NCBI GenBank assembly: GCA_024699605.1
Contig: JAILPJ010000049.1
Location: 1 to 51,969 of the forward strand
Reading direction: 5' to 3'
Length of the DNA stretch: 51,969 nucleotides
From: Desulfovibrio sp.
Lineage (GTDB): Bacteria; Desulfobacterota; Desulfovibrionia; Desulfovibrionales; Desulfovibrionaceae
Shown here: positions 10,040 to 19,217 of the stretch, piece by piece
Layout: every line of letters begins with the position of its first letter
Position numbering within the stretch: the first letter of the stretch is position 1
The notes under the pieces: generated by a model
The model's input: the letters and a program-made list of their open reading frames with translations, nothing else
The model's database searches: none
Told to the model about the DNA's origin: nothing
Translations under genes and position numbers: made by a program

Positions 10040-12355
10040 ATGAAGCGTGTCTTTGTGTTCCTTGTTTTGGCCTGCAGAAAGCTTTTGCAACGAAAGCTTT
10101 CTGCAGGCCTTTGCCTGTTTTTCCTCCTCGGTTTCGGCCTGTGGCTTGTCACAGGTCTCTATACCCTGCCAGCTCCACTGGCTCATCGTGATTTTTCCCA
10201 GGTGATCTGTGATCGTCATGGAAAAATCTTGCGCATCGCCTTGACCGGTGATGAGAAATATCGCATGCGCATGCCGCTTTCGGCCCTGCCGACCTGGGCG
10301 CTTGAGAAGATTATTGCCTATGAGGATCGCTGGTTTTGGAGGCATCCGGGCGTCAATATCTTTGCTCTGCTGCGTTCTGTCGGCAGCATGCTTCTGGGCG
10401 GACGGCGTATGGGCGGCTCAACGCTCACCATGCAAACCGCCCGTCTCGCCTATGGGCTTGTGACCAATACCATACCGGGAAAATGTCAGCAGATTTTTTT
10501 GGCGCTCTGTCTTGAGCGACAATACTCAAAAGCGGAAATTCTTGAGGCCTATTTCAATCTGGCTCCTTACGGGGGCAATGTTGAAGGCTTAGCCAGTGCC
10601 GCTCAGATCTATTTTCACAAAAATCCGCAGCAGCTCTCACGTCTTGAGGCTGAAGCCCTGATGCTCGTGCCACAGAATCCTGTGTTACGCAGACCTTCTA
10701 TGAAAAATCCTCATTTTTTGGAGGCTCTGCGACGGATCTTGTCTGATGGCGAGGAAGTGGCGAGTTTGCGAATCTATGGCGTGGAAGATTTGCCGTTTTT
10801 GGCGCCGCATCTCTGTCAGGAACTGCTACAGCAAAAAGACGAGCAAGGCCCTTGGGAGAAACGCCTCACAACACTTGATCTCGGTCGGCAGCAGCTTTTG
10901 GAGGCGCAGCTTGAGCGCTATATTGCGCGCAATGCCGCCTTTGGCATTCATAATGGTGCTTTGCTCCTTGTACACTGGCCGACTATGGAAGTGCGAGCCT
11001 GCGTGGGATCAGCAAATTTTCGGGCTTTGGATATTCACGGGCAGATCGATGCCACGCGCGTGCGGCGTTCCCCCGGCTCCACCCTGAAGCCTCTGATCTA
11101 TGCCTTGGCCCTGGAACAGGGGCTGATACACCCCATGACGCTTTTATACGATACGCCCAGGAGTTTTCAGGGCTATGATCCGGAAAATTTCGACCACACC
11201 TTTCGCGGACCGGTTTCGGCCAGAGAGGCTCTTGCCTCCAGCCGTAATGTGCCGGCTATCGCTCTGGCGCAGAAATTGAAAAATCCCGATCTCTATGAGC
11301 TTTTGCAAAAGGCGCATGTGGCCTTTGCCAAAAGCCGCGAATACTATGGTCTGGCTCTGGTCTTGGGTGGCGCTGAAGTGACCATGCGGGAGCTGGCTAG
11401 TCTCTACGCCATGTTGGCTAATCGTGGCGTTTGGAAGCCTTTGCTGTTTGAAGGAAAGGAGGTGGGACAAGGAGTCAGTCTGCTTACGCCTGAAGCGGCC
11501 TATGTCACCCTTTCGATGCTTGAGGACAAAACAGGCGGACATAATCTTTCAACGCAAGGTGGCGGGACGGTCTCTGTGCGCTGGAAAACCGGAACCTCCA
11601 ACGGTTTTCGTGATGCCTGGACCTGTGGGGTGATTGGACCCTATGTTCTCGTTGTCTGGTTCGGAAACTGTGATAATCGTGCCAATCCCCTTTTAGTTGG
11701 CGGACGTATTGCCCAACCCTTTTTCTTTGAGCTTGCGCAGGCTCTGGCATGGTCTGAGCCTCTGCACGACTATCTGGCCAAACCATGGCCTGGGCTTGGA
11801 ATAGAGAAGATTCCCGTCTGTCGTTCAACAGGCGATCTCGATATCAGCCTCTGCACCGACCAGGTGGAAACATGGTTCATTCCTGGTGTCTCACCGGTTA
11901 AGAGCTCGGGAATATTACGCCGAATCTCTGTAACCGCCGAGGGCTATCAGGCCTGTGTGCCAGAAGAAGGGCAGGAGACTGTCTGGGAATTCTGGCCAAG
12001 TGATCTTGCCCTGATGTTTCAGAGAGCAGGAGTGCATAAAGTACCACCACCGCCCTTTGAACCGAAGTGTGCGCGTGAGGAGCCAGGGCTGCCTCCGAGG
12101 ATTACCAGTCCCAAGCTGGGACTGACGTATTATGCCAGTTTAGGAACAGGCGGAGTGGCTTCCCTTGTGCTTTCGGCACAGGCTGACGCCGGCGTTGAGC
12201 ACTTGCGCTGGTTTGTCAATGGGCAGTACAGGGGCGAGACGGCACCTGGTGGGATCCTATCAGTACAACTTGCGCCAGGGATCTATCATCTTTTGGTTTG
12301 TGATGAAAAAAATCGAACCTCAGTGCGAACGCTGAAGATCCTCTCGACAAAATAA
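10040..12355 (+). CDS. pbpC: Penicillin-binding protein 1C (glycosyltransferase/transpeptidase)
   Basis: Bifunctional class A PBP of 771 aa, anchored by one N-terminal membrane segment (about 23-42). The GT51 domain carries EDRWFWRHPG with the catalytic Glu at 95 and GGSTLTMQ near 126. The transpeptidase domain has STLK with its nucleophile Ser at about 347, SRN, and KTGTSNG. A C-terminal BiPBP-type domain is expected in the last 90 residues. It follows the macroglobulin gene by 12 nt. The start ATG at 10040 has only a weak ribosome site and lies just before a perfect 17-bp inverted repeat in the coding sequence, so its translation may be structure-controlled. A later start inside the repeat (TTG near 10085) cannot be excluded. 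Confidence 0.92.
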   Translation: MKRVFVFLVLACRKLLQRKLSAGLCLFFLLGFGLWLVTGLYTLPAPLAHRDFSQVICDRHGKILRIALTGDEKYRMRMPLSALPTWALEKIIAYEDRWFWRHPGVNIFALLRSVGSMLLGGRRMGGSTLTMQTARLAYGLVTNTIPGKCQQIFLALCLERQYSKAEILEAYFNLAPYGGNVEGLASAAQIYFHKNPQQLSRLEAEALMLVPQNPVLRRPSMKNPHFLEALRRILSDGEEVASLRIYGVEDLPFLAPHLCQELLQQKDEQGPWEKRLTTLDLGRQQLLEAQLERYIARNAAFGIHNGALLLVHWPTMEVRACVGSANFRALDIHGQIDATRVRRSPGSTLKPLIYALALEQGLIHPMTLLYDTPRSFQGYDPENFDHTFRGPVSAREALASSRNVPAIALAQKLKNPDLYELLQKAHVAFAKSREYYGLALVLGGAEVTMRELASLYAMLANRGVWKPLLFEGKEVGQGVSLLTPEAAYVTLSMLEDKTGGHNLSTQGGGTVSVRWKTGTSNGFRDAWTCGVIGPYVLVVWFGNCDNRANPLLVGGRIAQPFFFELAQALAWSEPLHDYLAKPWPGLGIEKIPVCRSTGDLDISLCTDQVETWFIPGVSPVKSSGILRRISVTAEGYQACVPEEGQETVWEFWPSDLALMFQRAGVHKVPPPPFEPKCAREEPGLPPRITSPKLGLTYYASLGTGGVASLVLSAQADAGVEHLRWFVNGQYRGETAPGGILSVQLAPGIYHLLVCDEKNRTSVRTLKILSTK
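10069..10109. repeat. Perfect 17-bp inverted repeat inside the 5' end of pbpC
   Basis: The left arm at 10069-10085 and the right arm at 10093-10109 are exact reverse complements (GGCCTGCAGAAAGCTTT and its complement) around a 7-nt loop. The repeat starts 29 nt into pbpC and is followed by a broken T-rich stretch. In RNA it would be a very stable hairpin. It could act as an intragenic attenuator or translational brake. Confidence 0.9.
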
Positions 12356-12392
12356 GAATCCCCACAGTCTGGCTGTGAGGATTCTTCTTTTT
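12355..12392. terminator. Bidirectional terminator between pbpC and the DUF2156 gene
   Basis: The stem GAATCC..CACAG / CTGTG..GGATTC has one internal mismatch and a TCTGG loop. It is followed by TCTTTTT on the plus strand and by A/T-rich TTATTTT on the minus strand. It separates two convergent genes. Confidence 0.85.
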
Positions 12393-12425
12393 GCAGGGCT
12401 TTCACTATTTTTAGAACAGTCAATA

Positions 12426-13304
12426 TTATTGAATGCTAACGCGGTATTTTTTGAGAAAAGCTACCGGATGATAACTTGTTTTGGCTAAACGCAAACCTTC
12501 CTCATCGAGATCTTGAGCGCGGTTGAGCAAGGAGAAGCCTTGACCGGCGTGGCGGGCAAATTCCCGGTTGATGGTCTGATAAATGCCTTTGTAGCCTAAC
12601 AGGCCTTTTTCATAGTGCACGCCGAGGTTTTGCGCATCAAGGCGCTCACCAATGCTGAAGGCCGCAATCCGTCCATCAATATAAAGCGCTCCACCTGACA
12701 TCTCCTTGAAATAGTTCCAGTGCGAGAGCACCTGATTGATGGCATGATTCTCGGCTTTGAGCGATGTGGAATCCTCACACTCGTGCCATTGGCACCATTC
12801 GTCCTGCAGACCGAGGACGTCTTCAACGATCGTATCGTTCAATTCCTTATAGTCAGGTTCACCATATTCCCGTACATAGCTCGAACAGTGATTCTTTTTT
12901 TTGTGATACTTTTTGCCTGGAAGATTGGCGAGATCACTCTGCTGATAGAGGTATTCCCATTGTCCCCGATCTTCGGAAACCGTGATGCGCTCGGGAATTT
13001 GCTCTTTCCAGATCGTGACCAGCGCTTCAGGGACTCTGATGAAGCTTTTGGCTGTGTTGGAGAGCTCTGAGAGGGCTTTTTCCCAGTCCACATGTTCCCA
13101 GTCGCCCAGAGGGGCCCAGTAGATGGGGGATGGTAATGTCTGTTGTAGCCAGCAGAGCGATTCCGTTTGAGACCAGGTGAGGCCAAAATATTGTTGCCAG
13201 CCCCAGAGATTGGCCAGCGTATAGTCTATAGAGTGGCAGGGCGTTTTTTGCCAAAACGTGTAGTAGAGGTCATGTTCTGAGAGTTTAACTGGGGAAAAGA
13301 CCAT
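12426..13304 (-). CDS. DUF2156 protein (phosphatidylglycerol lysyltransferase C-terminal-like)
   Basis: Protein of 292 aa of the DUF2156 family, a GNAT-like fold related to the aminoacyl-transfer domain of MprF. The family signature LPGKKYHKKKNH is at 128-139, and the C-terminal half holds the GALYIDGRIAAFSIGE strand pair. No membrane segments are seen, so it is a stand-alone cytosolic domain. The start ATG at 13304 has an AAGGA site 6 nt upstream. It is the last gene of the run lysA - MATE - DUF2156 (gaps 22 and 51 nt). Its substrate is unknown. Lysyl or another aminoacyl transfer is possible from the family but not shown by the sequence. Confidence 0.8.
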   Translation of the reverse strand: MVFSPVKLSEHDLYYTFWQKTPCHSIDYTLANLWGWQQYFGLTWSQTESLCWLQQTLPSPIYWAPLGDWEHVDWEKALSELSNTAKSFIRVPEALVTIWKEQIPERITVSEDRGQWEYLYQQSDLANLPGKKYHKKKNHCSSYVREYGEPDYKELNDTIVEDVLGLQDEWCQWHECEDSTSLKAENHAINQVLSHWNYFKEMSGGALYIDGRIAAFSIGERLDAQNLGVHYEKGLLGYKGIYQTINREFARHAGQGFSLLNRAQDLDEEGLRLAKTSYHPVAFLKKYRVSIQ

Positions 13305-13355
13305 AGAACATCCTTTTGTGACACAGCATTGGTGTCTTGTGTCGAAAGTCGACAG

Positions 13356-14729
13356 CTATTGTGCGTCAGACAGCTTTTTTAAGGTATATTTTGTCCAATG
13401 CGCGTACTTGATAACAAGGATCATGATGCTTGCCTGTACGCATTGAGAAATGAGCATGGCACAAAAGATACCGTCGGCCGAGCGTGCGAGATAATGGCCC
13501 AGAAACCAGCCGAGGGGCAGTCTGATCAACCAGGAGCAGCCTCCGTAGACTGCGAGATTGTACTGTGTTGCGCCTGCCCCCACCATAACGCCGCCCATGA
13601 CGGTGCTGGCAATGGAAAAGGGCGTTGAGAGAAGATTATAGGTCAGGTATGAGATGATTTGCCGTTGGGTCTCGTGGTCTGAGGCAAAACAGGCTGCAAT
13701 ATCCGATCTGAAGGGCCAGATGGCGAGGGCAACAAGGCTGAGAGCCAGCGTGGTGATGGCGGTGATGATCAGAGAGAGACGACGCGCAGCATGTTCTTTG
13801 CCGGCCCCCAGGCAATTGCCGACAATCACGGCAATACTTGAGTTTACAGCCATGCCCGGTAAAAAGAGCAGTGACTCAATGCGCAGTCCTGCTGTTAGCC
13901 CTGCCAGTGCTGTGACACCATGGACAGGCAGTGAGGCCACAAGTACAAAGAGCAAAAGGTAGCCGCTTTGCCAGACAAGACTGGCTAAACCTGCTGGCAG
14001 GGCAACCTTGATAAGGTAGGGAAGCCCTTTGGCAAGCCAGCGAAGACCGGGAATCTTGTGAAAAGATAGGTAGCCTGTGCGCAACAGCAAGAGGCAGTTG
14101 AGGATTGCGCCAACGGTTTGGGCGATGATTGTGGCAATAATCAGCCCGGCATAGCCGAGATTGGGCAGATCAAAGTAGCCAAGTCCCAGCCCAAGGCAGA
14201 GCAGGGGATTGATGATGTTGATAATGAGAGCAATCCAGAGCGGTGGAATGACATGGCGGGTTGCGCGAAACATGACGCCTGTGGCAGCATAGATGTGTTG
14301 CGCAGGCAGGGCATACATGGAAAGATCCCACATCTTTTCTGCGAGAGGCAAAATGGCATCGGGAACCTGCAGTATGCGGAGAAGGCCATTGCCGTGACCG
14401 TAACCAACAAGGGCCAGGAGCAGACCAAGAGCGAAACTGCCTAGAACAGTGACTGAGATATAGTTCTGGGCACGCAAAAGTTTGCCGGCTCCCAGAGATT
14501 GACTGACAGCGGCTGTGGCGCCGCTGGAAAGGGCCATAATCACAACCATCAGAAAAAAGCCGCATTGATTGATCATGCCGAGGGCACCCTGGGTATCGGC
14601 ATTGATCTGCCCTGCGGTCCAGACCGCCGTGAGACCGGTCAGGACCACAGAATACATGGTGAGCATTTGCGGCCAGATCAGATTCCAGATGCTGCGCATC
14701 CGGAAATCTTGATGGATGGTTGCTGACAT
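13356..14729 (-). CDS. MATE family multidrug/metabolite efflux transporter
   Basis: Integral inner-membrane antiporter of 457 aa with about 12 hydrophobic segments in two similar halves (for example QINADTQGALGMINQ in the first and GLRIESLLFLPGMA in the second). MATE proteins export cationic drugs or metabolites using a Na+ or H+ gradient. The start chosen is the ATG at 14729, 22 nt after the lysA stop. The open frame upstream overlaps lysA in another frame and is not coding. The ribosome site is weak, which suggests coupling to lysA translation. The substrate is not evident. Confidence 0.87.
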   Translation of the reverse strand: MSATIHQDFRMRSIWNLIWPQMLTMYSVVLTGLTAVWTAGQINADTQGALGMINQCGFFLMVVIMALSSGATAAVSQSLGAGKLLRAQNYISVTVLGSFALGLLLALVGYGHGNGLLRILQVPDAILPLAEKMWDLSMYALPAQHIYAATGVMFRATRHVIPPLWIALIINIINPLLCLGLGLGYFDLPNLGYAGLIIATIIAQTVGAILNCLLLLRTGYLSFHKIPGLRWLAKGLPYLIKVALPAGLASLVWQSGYLLLFVLVASLPVHGVTALAGLTAGLRIESLLFLPGMAVNSSIAVIVGNCLGAGKEHAARRLSLIITAITTLALSLVALAIWPFRSDIAACFASDHETQRQIISYLTYNLLSTPFSIASTVMGGVMVGAGATQYNLAVYGGCSWLIRLPLGWFLGHYLARSADGIFCAMLISQCVQASIMILVIKYAHWTKYTLKKLSDAQ

Positions 14730-14751
14730 GGTTTTTCTGTGGCGCGTTTCG

Positions 14752-16020
14752 TTAGAGCAGCCCTTCAATGGTACGGGTGAGGTCCTCGAGGCTCTCTCTG
14801 CGCCTGATGAGCTTGGCTGAACCGTCTTCCTTGATGAGCACTTCACAGGGTCGCTGGCGCTGATTGTAGGTTGAGGCCATGCTGAAGCCGTAGGCTCCGG
14901 CATCAAGGGCAGCTATGAGATCGCCCTCATACATGGTGGGGAGATCCCGCTCCTTGGCTAAGATATCACCACTTTCGCAGATATTGCCTGTGACAGTCTG
15001 CGTGAGCTGTGGGCGCGGGCGGTCATCTGAGGGGTAGAGTTCAATTTCGTGATAGGAATCATAGAGCACTGGGCGCATCAGGACATTGAAACCGAGATCT
15101 GTGCCTGTGAAGTGTTTTTCGCCATTGTCTTTGATGGCGGTAACTTGTCCTAAAAGAACACAGGCTTCAGCCATGACGTATCTGCCAGGCTCTACGAGAA
15201 AACGCCCTTGATAGTCGTGTTCATTAGCCCAATGCGAGAGCTGATCATGTAATGCGTGGCCAAGAGCCTGCATATGGAGCGGTGCTTCACCGGCGTGCTT
15301 GTGATAGGGAATACCGAAACCTCCGCCAAAATCAATGACTGTGAGTTGTTTGCGAATATCGGCAGGTAAGCGATCTGCCAGATTGAGGAGCACGGAAACA
15401 GCAGCAAGATAGCCATCGGGTTGCATGAAGAGAGAGCCGATGTGCTGATTGATACCGGCAAGCGTGAGCTGATATTTTTTGAGGATGGCCAGCACGTCAT
15501 TGAGTTTTTCCGGGATGATGCCGAATTTGGTGGCTTTGCCAGCGGTGATCACTTTTTCGCTGTGGCCTGCTCCAATGCCGGGATTGAAGCGGACCATGAC
15601 ACGACCACCTGGATTGAGACGGCCGAGCTGTTCCAGCTGCGAAAGCGAGTCCACACTGATAAGCAGGCCGTGAGCCAGCGCATTTGCCATTTCTGTGACG
15701 GAATTGTTGTTGGAAATGTAGAGGATTTCCTCTGGCGTAAAGCCTGCGAGCAGATCCAGATACAGTTCGCCAGGACTCATGGCGTCGACCACAAGGCCCT
15801 CTTCGTGTAAGATGCGCAAGAGCAGTGGATTGGCGTTGGCCTTGACCGAGTAATTGACGGCAAAACCCGGCAGGGAGGAGAGCTTGCGTAAGGCTCGGCA
15901 ATTATTTCTGAGAATTGTTTCGTTATAGACGTAGAGAGGGGTGCCGAACGCTTTTGCCAGAGTGTGCGGATTGGTTTTGCCGAAAAATTGGACAGAGTCT
16001 GTATATGGGGAAAACGTCAT
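14752..16020 (-). CDS. lysA: Diaminopimelate decarboxylase
   Basis: PLP enzyme for the last step of lysine synthesis, meso-diaminopimelate to L-lysine. The protein has 422 aa, the usual length. The PLP lysine is K60 in YSVKANANP. The glycine-rich phosphate loop is FGGGFGIPY, and the active-site Cys lies in CESGDILA. The ATG at 16020 is chosen because GGAGG sits 6-7 nt upstream; the frame extends further but without a site. A well-formed sigma70 promoter lies 35 nt upstream. It heads a probable operon with the MATE and DUF2156 genes. Confidence 0.94.
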   Translation of the reverse strand: MTFSPYTDSVQFFGKTNPHTLAKAFGTPLYVYNETILRNNCRALRKLSSLPGFAVNYSVKANANPLLLRILHEEGLVVDAMSPGELYLDLLAGFTPEEILYISNNNSVTEMANALAHGLLISVDSLSQLEQLGRLNPGGRVMVRFNPGIGAGHSEKVITAGKATKFGIIPEKLNDVLAILKKYQLTLAGINQHIGSLFMQPDGYLAAVSVLLNLADRLPADIRKQLTVIDFGGGFGIPYHKHAGEAPLHMQALGHALHDQLSHWANEHDYQGRFLVEPGRYVMAEACVLLGQVTAIKDNGEKHFTGTDLGFNVLMRPVLYDSYHEIELYPSDDRPRPQLTQTVTGNICESGDILAKERDLPTMYEGDLIAALDAGAYGFSMASTYNQRQRPCEVLIKEDGSAKLIRRRESLEDLTRTIEGLL

Positions 16021-16054
16021 AGAGTCCTCCATGGCAAAAAAAAGTCGAGCAAAG

Positions 16055-16083
16055 ATTATCTTTTTAGGCATGCGATCTGTCAA
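16055..16083 (-). promoter_or_regulatory. Sigma70 promoter of lysA
   Basis: On the minus strand TTGACA (16083-16078) and GATAAT (16060-16055) are separated by exactly 17 nt. The predicted start is about 28 nt before the lysA ATG, leaving room for its GGAGG site. Confidence 0.8.
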
Positions 16084-16190
16084 GGATTTTGTTTTTTTTC
16101 CATAGGCATGCAGTTCTAGATAGCGCTCGTGCGCACGGGCTTTTTCCGACTGCTTATAAGGACACGTTGTTTAGCAAGAGGGAGAATAAC

Positions 16191-16619
16191 ATGGGTAACG
16201 TGATACGAAATGGAAGCCGAGTCACTGTACATTATACTGGCACTCTGGAGGATGGAACAGTCTTTGACTCGTCGCGTGAGCGTGAACCTCTTGAGTTTGA
16301 GCAAGGCAAGGGGATGCTCATCAAGGGTTTTGAGAAAGCCGTGGAGGGACGGACTGCAGGCGAGACCGTTACCGTGACGATACCGCCTGCTGAGGCCTAT
16401 GGTGAATATGATCCAGCGCAACTATTTTCCGTAGCGAAGGCTCAGGTGCCCGATTCCATTCCTCTCGAAATTGGCACGAAATTGCAATTATCGAGTGAGA
16501 AAGGGGTATTATATGTGACAATCAGTGAAATCAATGATGAGGAGATAGTTCTGGATGGAAATCATGAATTAGCTGGAAAAACATTAACCTTTGAGATTGA
16601 AATACTTTCAGTATCTTAG
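16191..16619 (+). CDS. FKBP-type peptidyl-prolyl isomerase, SlyD-like
   Basis: Cytosolic prolyl isomerase/chaperone of 142 aa. The FKBP core has VTVHYTGTLEDGTVFDSS near the N terminus and an inserted IF (chaperone flap) domain between PPAEAYGEYD and the final EIEILSV strand, which defines the SlyD type. The metal-binding His/Cys-rich tail of E. coli SlyD is absent. The ATG at 16191 has a GAGGGAG site 6-12 nt upstream. The last third uses more A/T-ending codons than the neighbouring genes. Confidence 0.9.
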   Translation: MGNVIRNGSRVTVHYTGTLEDGTVFDSSREREPLEFEQGKGMLIKGFEKAVEGRTAGETVTVTIPPAEAYGEYDPAQLFSVAKAQVPDSIPLEIGTKLQLSSEKGVLYVTISEINDEEIVLDGNHELAGKTLTFEIEILSVS

Positions 16620-16781
16620 AAAAAGAGCAGAGAGTTGTGTTTTTCTCTAGCTTTGAACTTCCTCCCTCGTAGGTGTAGGGCAACACCCCTCGTGCCACGA
16701 TGGGCATTTGCATGCGTAGAGTTTTTTTCCCTCTCGATAGGGTCCTCAATGAACTATATAAAATGATCATTTTTTAGTAAG
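16620..16781. other. Intergenic, slyD-like gene to CRISPR remnant
   Basis: No gene is seen. AGAAAAA / TTTTTCT can pair just behind the slyD-like stop and may be a weak terminator. The rest is A/T-rich with the palindrome at 16760-16773. No convincing promoter for glnN was found here. Confidence 0.4.
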
Positions 16782-16928
16782 GTGTTCCCCACATGCGTGG
16801 GGCTGTGCCGACGCAGGAGCAGGCATGACGGGCACCTTGGAAGAGTTCCTCACATCTGTGGGGATGTGCTGGGATGACGGATTGTCTTGACTCTGATGTG
16901 TGTTCCCCACTTTTGTGGGGATATCTCT
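16782..16928 (+). CRISPR. Degenerate three-repeat type I-E CRISPR remnant
   Basis: Three 29-nt units start at 16782, 16843 and 16900. Each begins G(T/A)GTTCC(C/T)C and holds the hairpin CCCCAC-N4-GTGGGG (CCTCAC in unit 2), the form of type I-E repeats. The first spacer is exactly 32 nt, giving the canonical 61-nt period; the second is 28 nt. The repeat ends have diverged (GGGGCTGTGCCG, GGGGATGTGCTG, GGGGATATCTCT). An A/T-rich stretch with the palindrome AAAATGATCATTTT (16760-16773) lies upstream like a leader. No cas gene is in the window, so this is likely a decayed orphan array. An alternative is three functional hairpins in the glnN leader. Confidence 0.65.
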
Positions 16929-16957
16929 TTCGTTGATTATTTTGCAATGAGGTTTTT

Positions 16958-19147
16958 ATGAATAGCAACAGTGCGCGTCGTGCCGCCATCCAGGCCATCA
17001 CAACGTATAAGGCCGGAGAGCCATCATTTAACTTTTCAGAGACGAGCCCCGCGGATATTTTTGGTCGAAATGTCTTCAGTGATCGAGTGATGCGAGAGCG
17101 GCTTCCTAAAGCGGTTTACCAATCGCTGCACAAGACCATTACCTTGGGTGAGCGCATGGATTCATCCATTGCGGATACGGTCGCGGCGGTGATGAAAGAC
17201 TGGGCCATTGAAAAAGGGGCAACGCATTTTACCCATGTCTTTTATCCATTGACCGGTCAGACGGCAGAAAAACATGACAGTTTTATTATGCCCGATGGGC
17301 GAGGTGGTGTTATTGCCGAGTTTTCAGGTTCCATGCTGATCAGAGGGGAGCCCGATGCATCGTCGTTTCCCTCAGGTGGCTTACGTTCAACCTTTGAGGC
17401 ACGTGGTTATACGGCCTGGGATGTGACAAGTCCGGCCTATATCATGGAAAATCCCAACGGTACCTTTCTGTGTATACCGACCATGTTTCTCTCATGGACA
17501 GGTGTGGCGCTTGATAAGAAAACTCCGCTTTTGCGTTCAGGACAGGCTGTGAATCGTGAGGCTCAGCGAGTGCTGGCACTCTTTAATGTGCATACCGATT
17601 TGCCTATTATTTCCTATGCCGGTCTCGAGCAGGAATACTTTCTCGTGGACCACAATTTTAACTTCGCCCGTCCAGACTTGCAGATAGCCGGGCGTACCCT
17701 CTTTGGTGCACAACCGTCCAAGGGACAGGAGTTTAGTGACCAATATTTTGGTGTTATACCGCAGCGTGTCTTATCGTGCATGATGGAGGTCGAGCGCGAG
17801 CTGTATAAATTAGCGGTACCAGTACGAACTCGTCATAATGAAGTTGCACCCAGTCAATATGAGATTGCGCCACTCTATGAACCGAGTAATCTCGCCATTG
17901 ATCACAATCATTTAATTATGGCAACGCTGCGCAATGTGGCTAAACGCTATGGCCTGAAGTGCCTCTTGCACGAAAAACCCTTTGCCGGCATCAATGGCAG
18001 TGGCAAGCATGTGAACTACTCGCTGGGGAATGCGGAGCTGGGGAGTTTGTTTGATCCCGGCGAAACACCGCATGCCAATGCGAAATTCTTGGTTTTTTGT
18101 GCTGCCATGATACGTGCTGTGCACAAATTCGGAGGGCTGTTACGGGCAACTGTTGCCAGCGCCAGCAATGATCATCGTTTGGGGGCGCATGAGGCCCCGC
18201 CGGCCATTATGTCTATCTTCTTGGGAGATCAGCTCACGGAGGTCTTTGAGGCCTTTCGGGCTGGCCGCTCAGGAGACACAGGAGATATGTCCCGCCGACG
18301 AATTAATGTTGGCGTAGATACGTTGCCTCCCTTGCCAACGGACCCTGGTGACCGCAATCGTACGAGCCCCATGGCCTTTACGGGCAATCGTTTCGAGTTC
18401 CGTGCTCTGGGATCCAGCCAGTCAGCGGCGAGCTCGGTCACAGCGCTCAATGCCATGATGGCAGATTCTCTGGGATTTGCAGCCGATTGGATTGAACGTG
18501 AACTCGGAGAGGGCACACCCTTTAATGAGGCTGTGCAGTCGTTTATCCGACATGTCATCGATGAACACAGTGCTGTGATTTTTAATGGAGACGGCTATTC
18601 TGAGATTTGGCACAAAGAGGCCCATCGGCGGGGCCTGCCTGATTTACGCAATACTCCAGAGGCACTGCCGGAATTGACACGTCCAGAGGTCGTGCACCTC
18701 TATGAAAGCCAGGGGATTTTGCGCAAAGCAGAACTGACTGCGCGACAGGATATTTATCTTGATCAGTACTGCAAAACGGTGCACACGGAGGCCTTGCTCG
18801 TCATTCGTCTTGCCCGCACCGTCATTTTCCCGGCAGCAATGCGTTATCAGGGTGAACTGGCGCTTACTGCAGCCCGAATGCATGACATCAAGATGGAGTA
18901 TAAGACTGTGACTTTGGAAGAAGTTACAGAATATTTGCGCACGCTACAGGATGGAGTGTCTGCGTTGGAATCCACAGTCAATGCTGTGGAGCAACTCGCC
19001 GACAGAATGGAGATTGCCACTCGTTATTGCCATGAGGTTTTGCCGCTGATGCAGAAAATCCGAGAGGCGGCAGACGCACTGGAGCTGAGAGTGCCGGATG
19101 ACCTGTGGGCACTGCCTAATTATGAAGAAATCCTCTTCGACAAGTAG
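16958..19147 (+). CDS. glnN: Glutamine synthetase type III
   Basis: ATP-dependent ammonia assimilation, glutamate to glutamine, by the large (about 80 kDa) GSIII form. The protein has 729 aa, normal for GlnN and far longer than GSI or GSII. Diagnostic stretches are [18 protein letters not shown] and [10 protein letters not shown], with [16 protein letters not shown] near residue 95. The ATG at 16958 has a GAGG site 6 nt upstream, directly behind the CRISPR remnant. It appears to be transcribed alone. No GlnB/GlnK or NtrC gene is nearby. Confidence 0.95.
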   Translation: MNSNSARRAAIQAITTYKAGEPSFNFSETSPADIFGRNVFSDRVMRERLPKAVYQSLHKTITLGERMDSSIADTVAAVMKDWAIEKGATHFTHVFYPLTGQTAEKHDSFIMPDGRGGVIAEFSGSMLIRGEPDASSFPSGGLRSTFEARGYTAWDVTSPAYIMENPNGTFLCIPTMFLSWTGVALDKKTPLLRSGQAVNREAQRVLALFNVHTDLPIISYAGLEQEYFLVDHNFNFARPDLQIAGRTLFGAQPSKGQEFSDQYFGVIPQRVLSCMMEVERELYKLAVPVRTRHNEVAPSQYEIAPLYEPSNLAIDHNHLIMATLRNVAKRYGLKCLLHEKPFAGINGSGKHVNYSLGNAELGSLFDPGETPHANAKFLVFCAAMIRAVHKFGGLLRATVASASNDHRLGAHEAPPAIMSIFLGDQLTEVFEAFRAGRSGDTGDMSRRRINVGVDTLPPLPTDPGDRNRTSPMAFTGNRFEFRALGSSQSAASSVTALNAMMADSLGFAADWIERELGEGTPFNEAVQSFIRHVIDEHSAVIFNGDGYSEIWHKEAHRRGLPDLRNTPEALPELTRPEVVHLYESQGILRKAELTARQDIYLDQYCKTVHTEALLVIRLARTVIFPAAMRYQGELALTAARMHDIKMEYKTVTLEEVTEYLRTLQDGVSALESTVNAVEQLADRMEIATRYCHEVLPLMQKIREAADALELRVPDDLWALPNYEEILFDK

Positions 19148-19166
19148 TCAGGGCAATGCTCTCACC

Positions 19167-19194
19167 TTGACAAATCCTACTGAATTACTATGAT
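19167..19194 (+). promoter_or_regulatory. Sigma70 promoter of metA-nifU-nifS
   Basis: TTGACA and TATGAT are separated by 16 nt, 23 nt before the metA start. The short untranslated leader leaves no room for a SAM riboswitch. Confidence 0.65.
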
Positions 19195-19217
19195 ATTGTG
19201 AAACGCTAAGGACTCTC

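Noticed and set aside
16671..16720. A fourth, more decayed CRISPR repeat upstream of the array
   Set aside because: CCCCTCGTGCCACGATGGGC is off the 61-nt register and matches the repeat poorly.
19195..19217. SAM riboswitch before metA
   Set aside because: The leader between promoter and start is about 20 nt, far too short.
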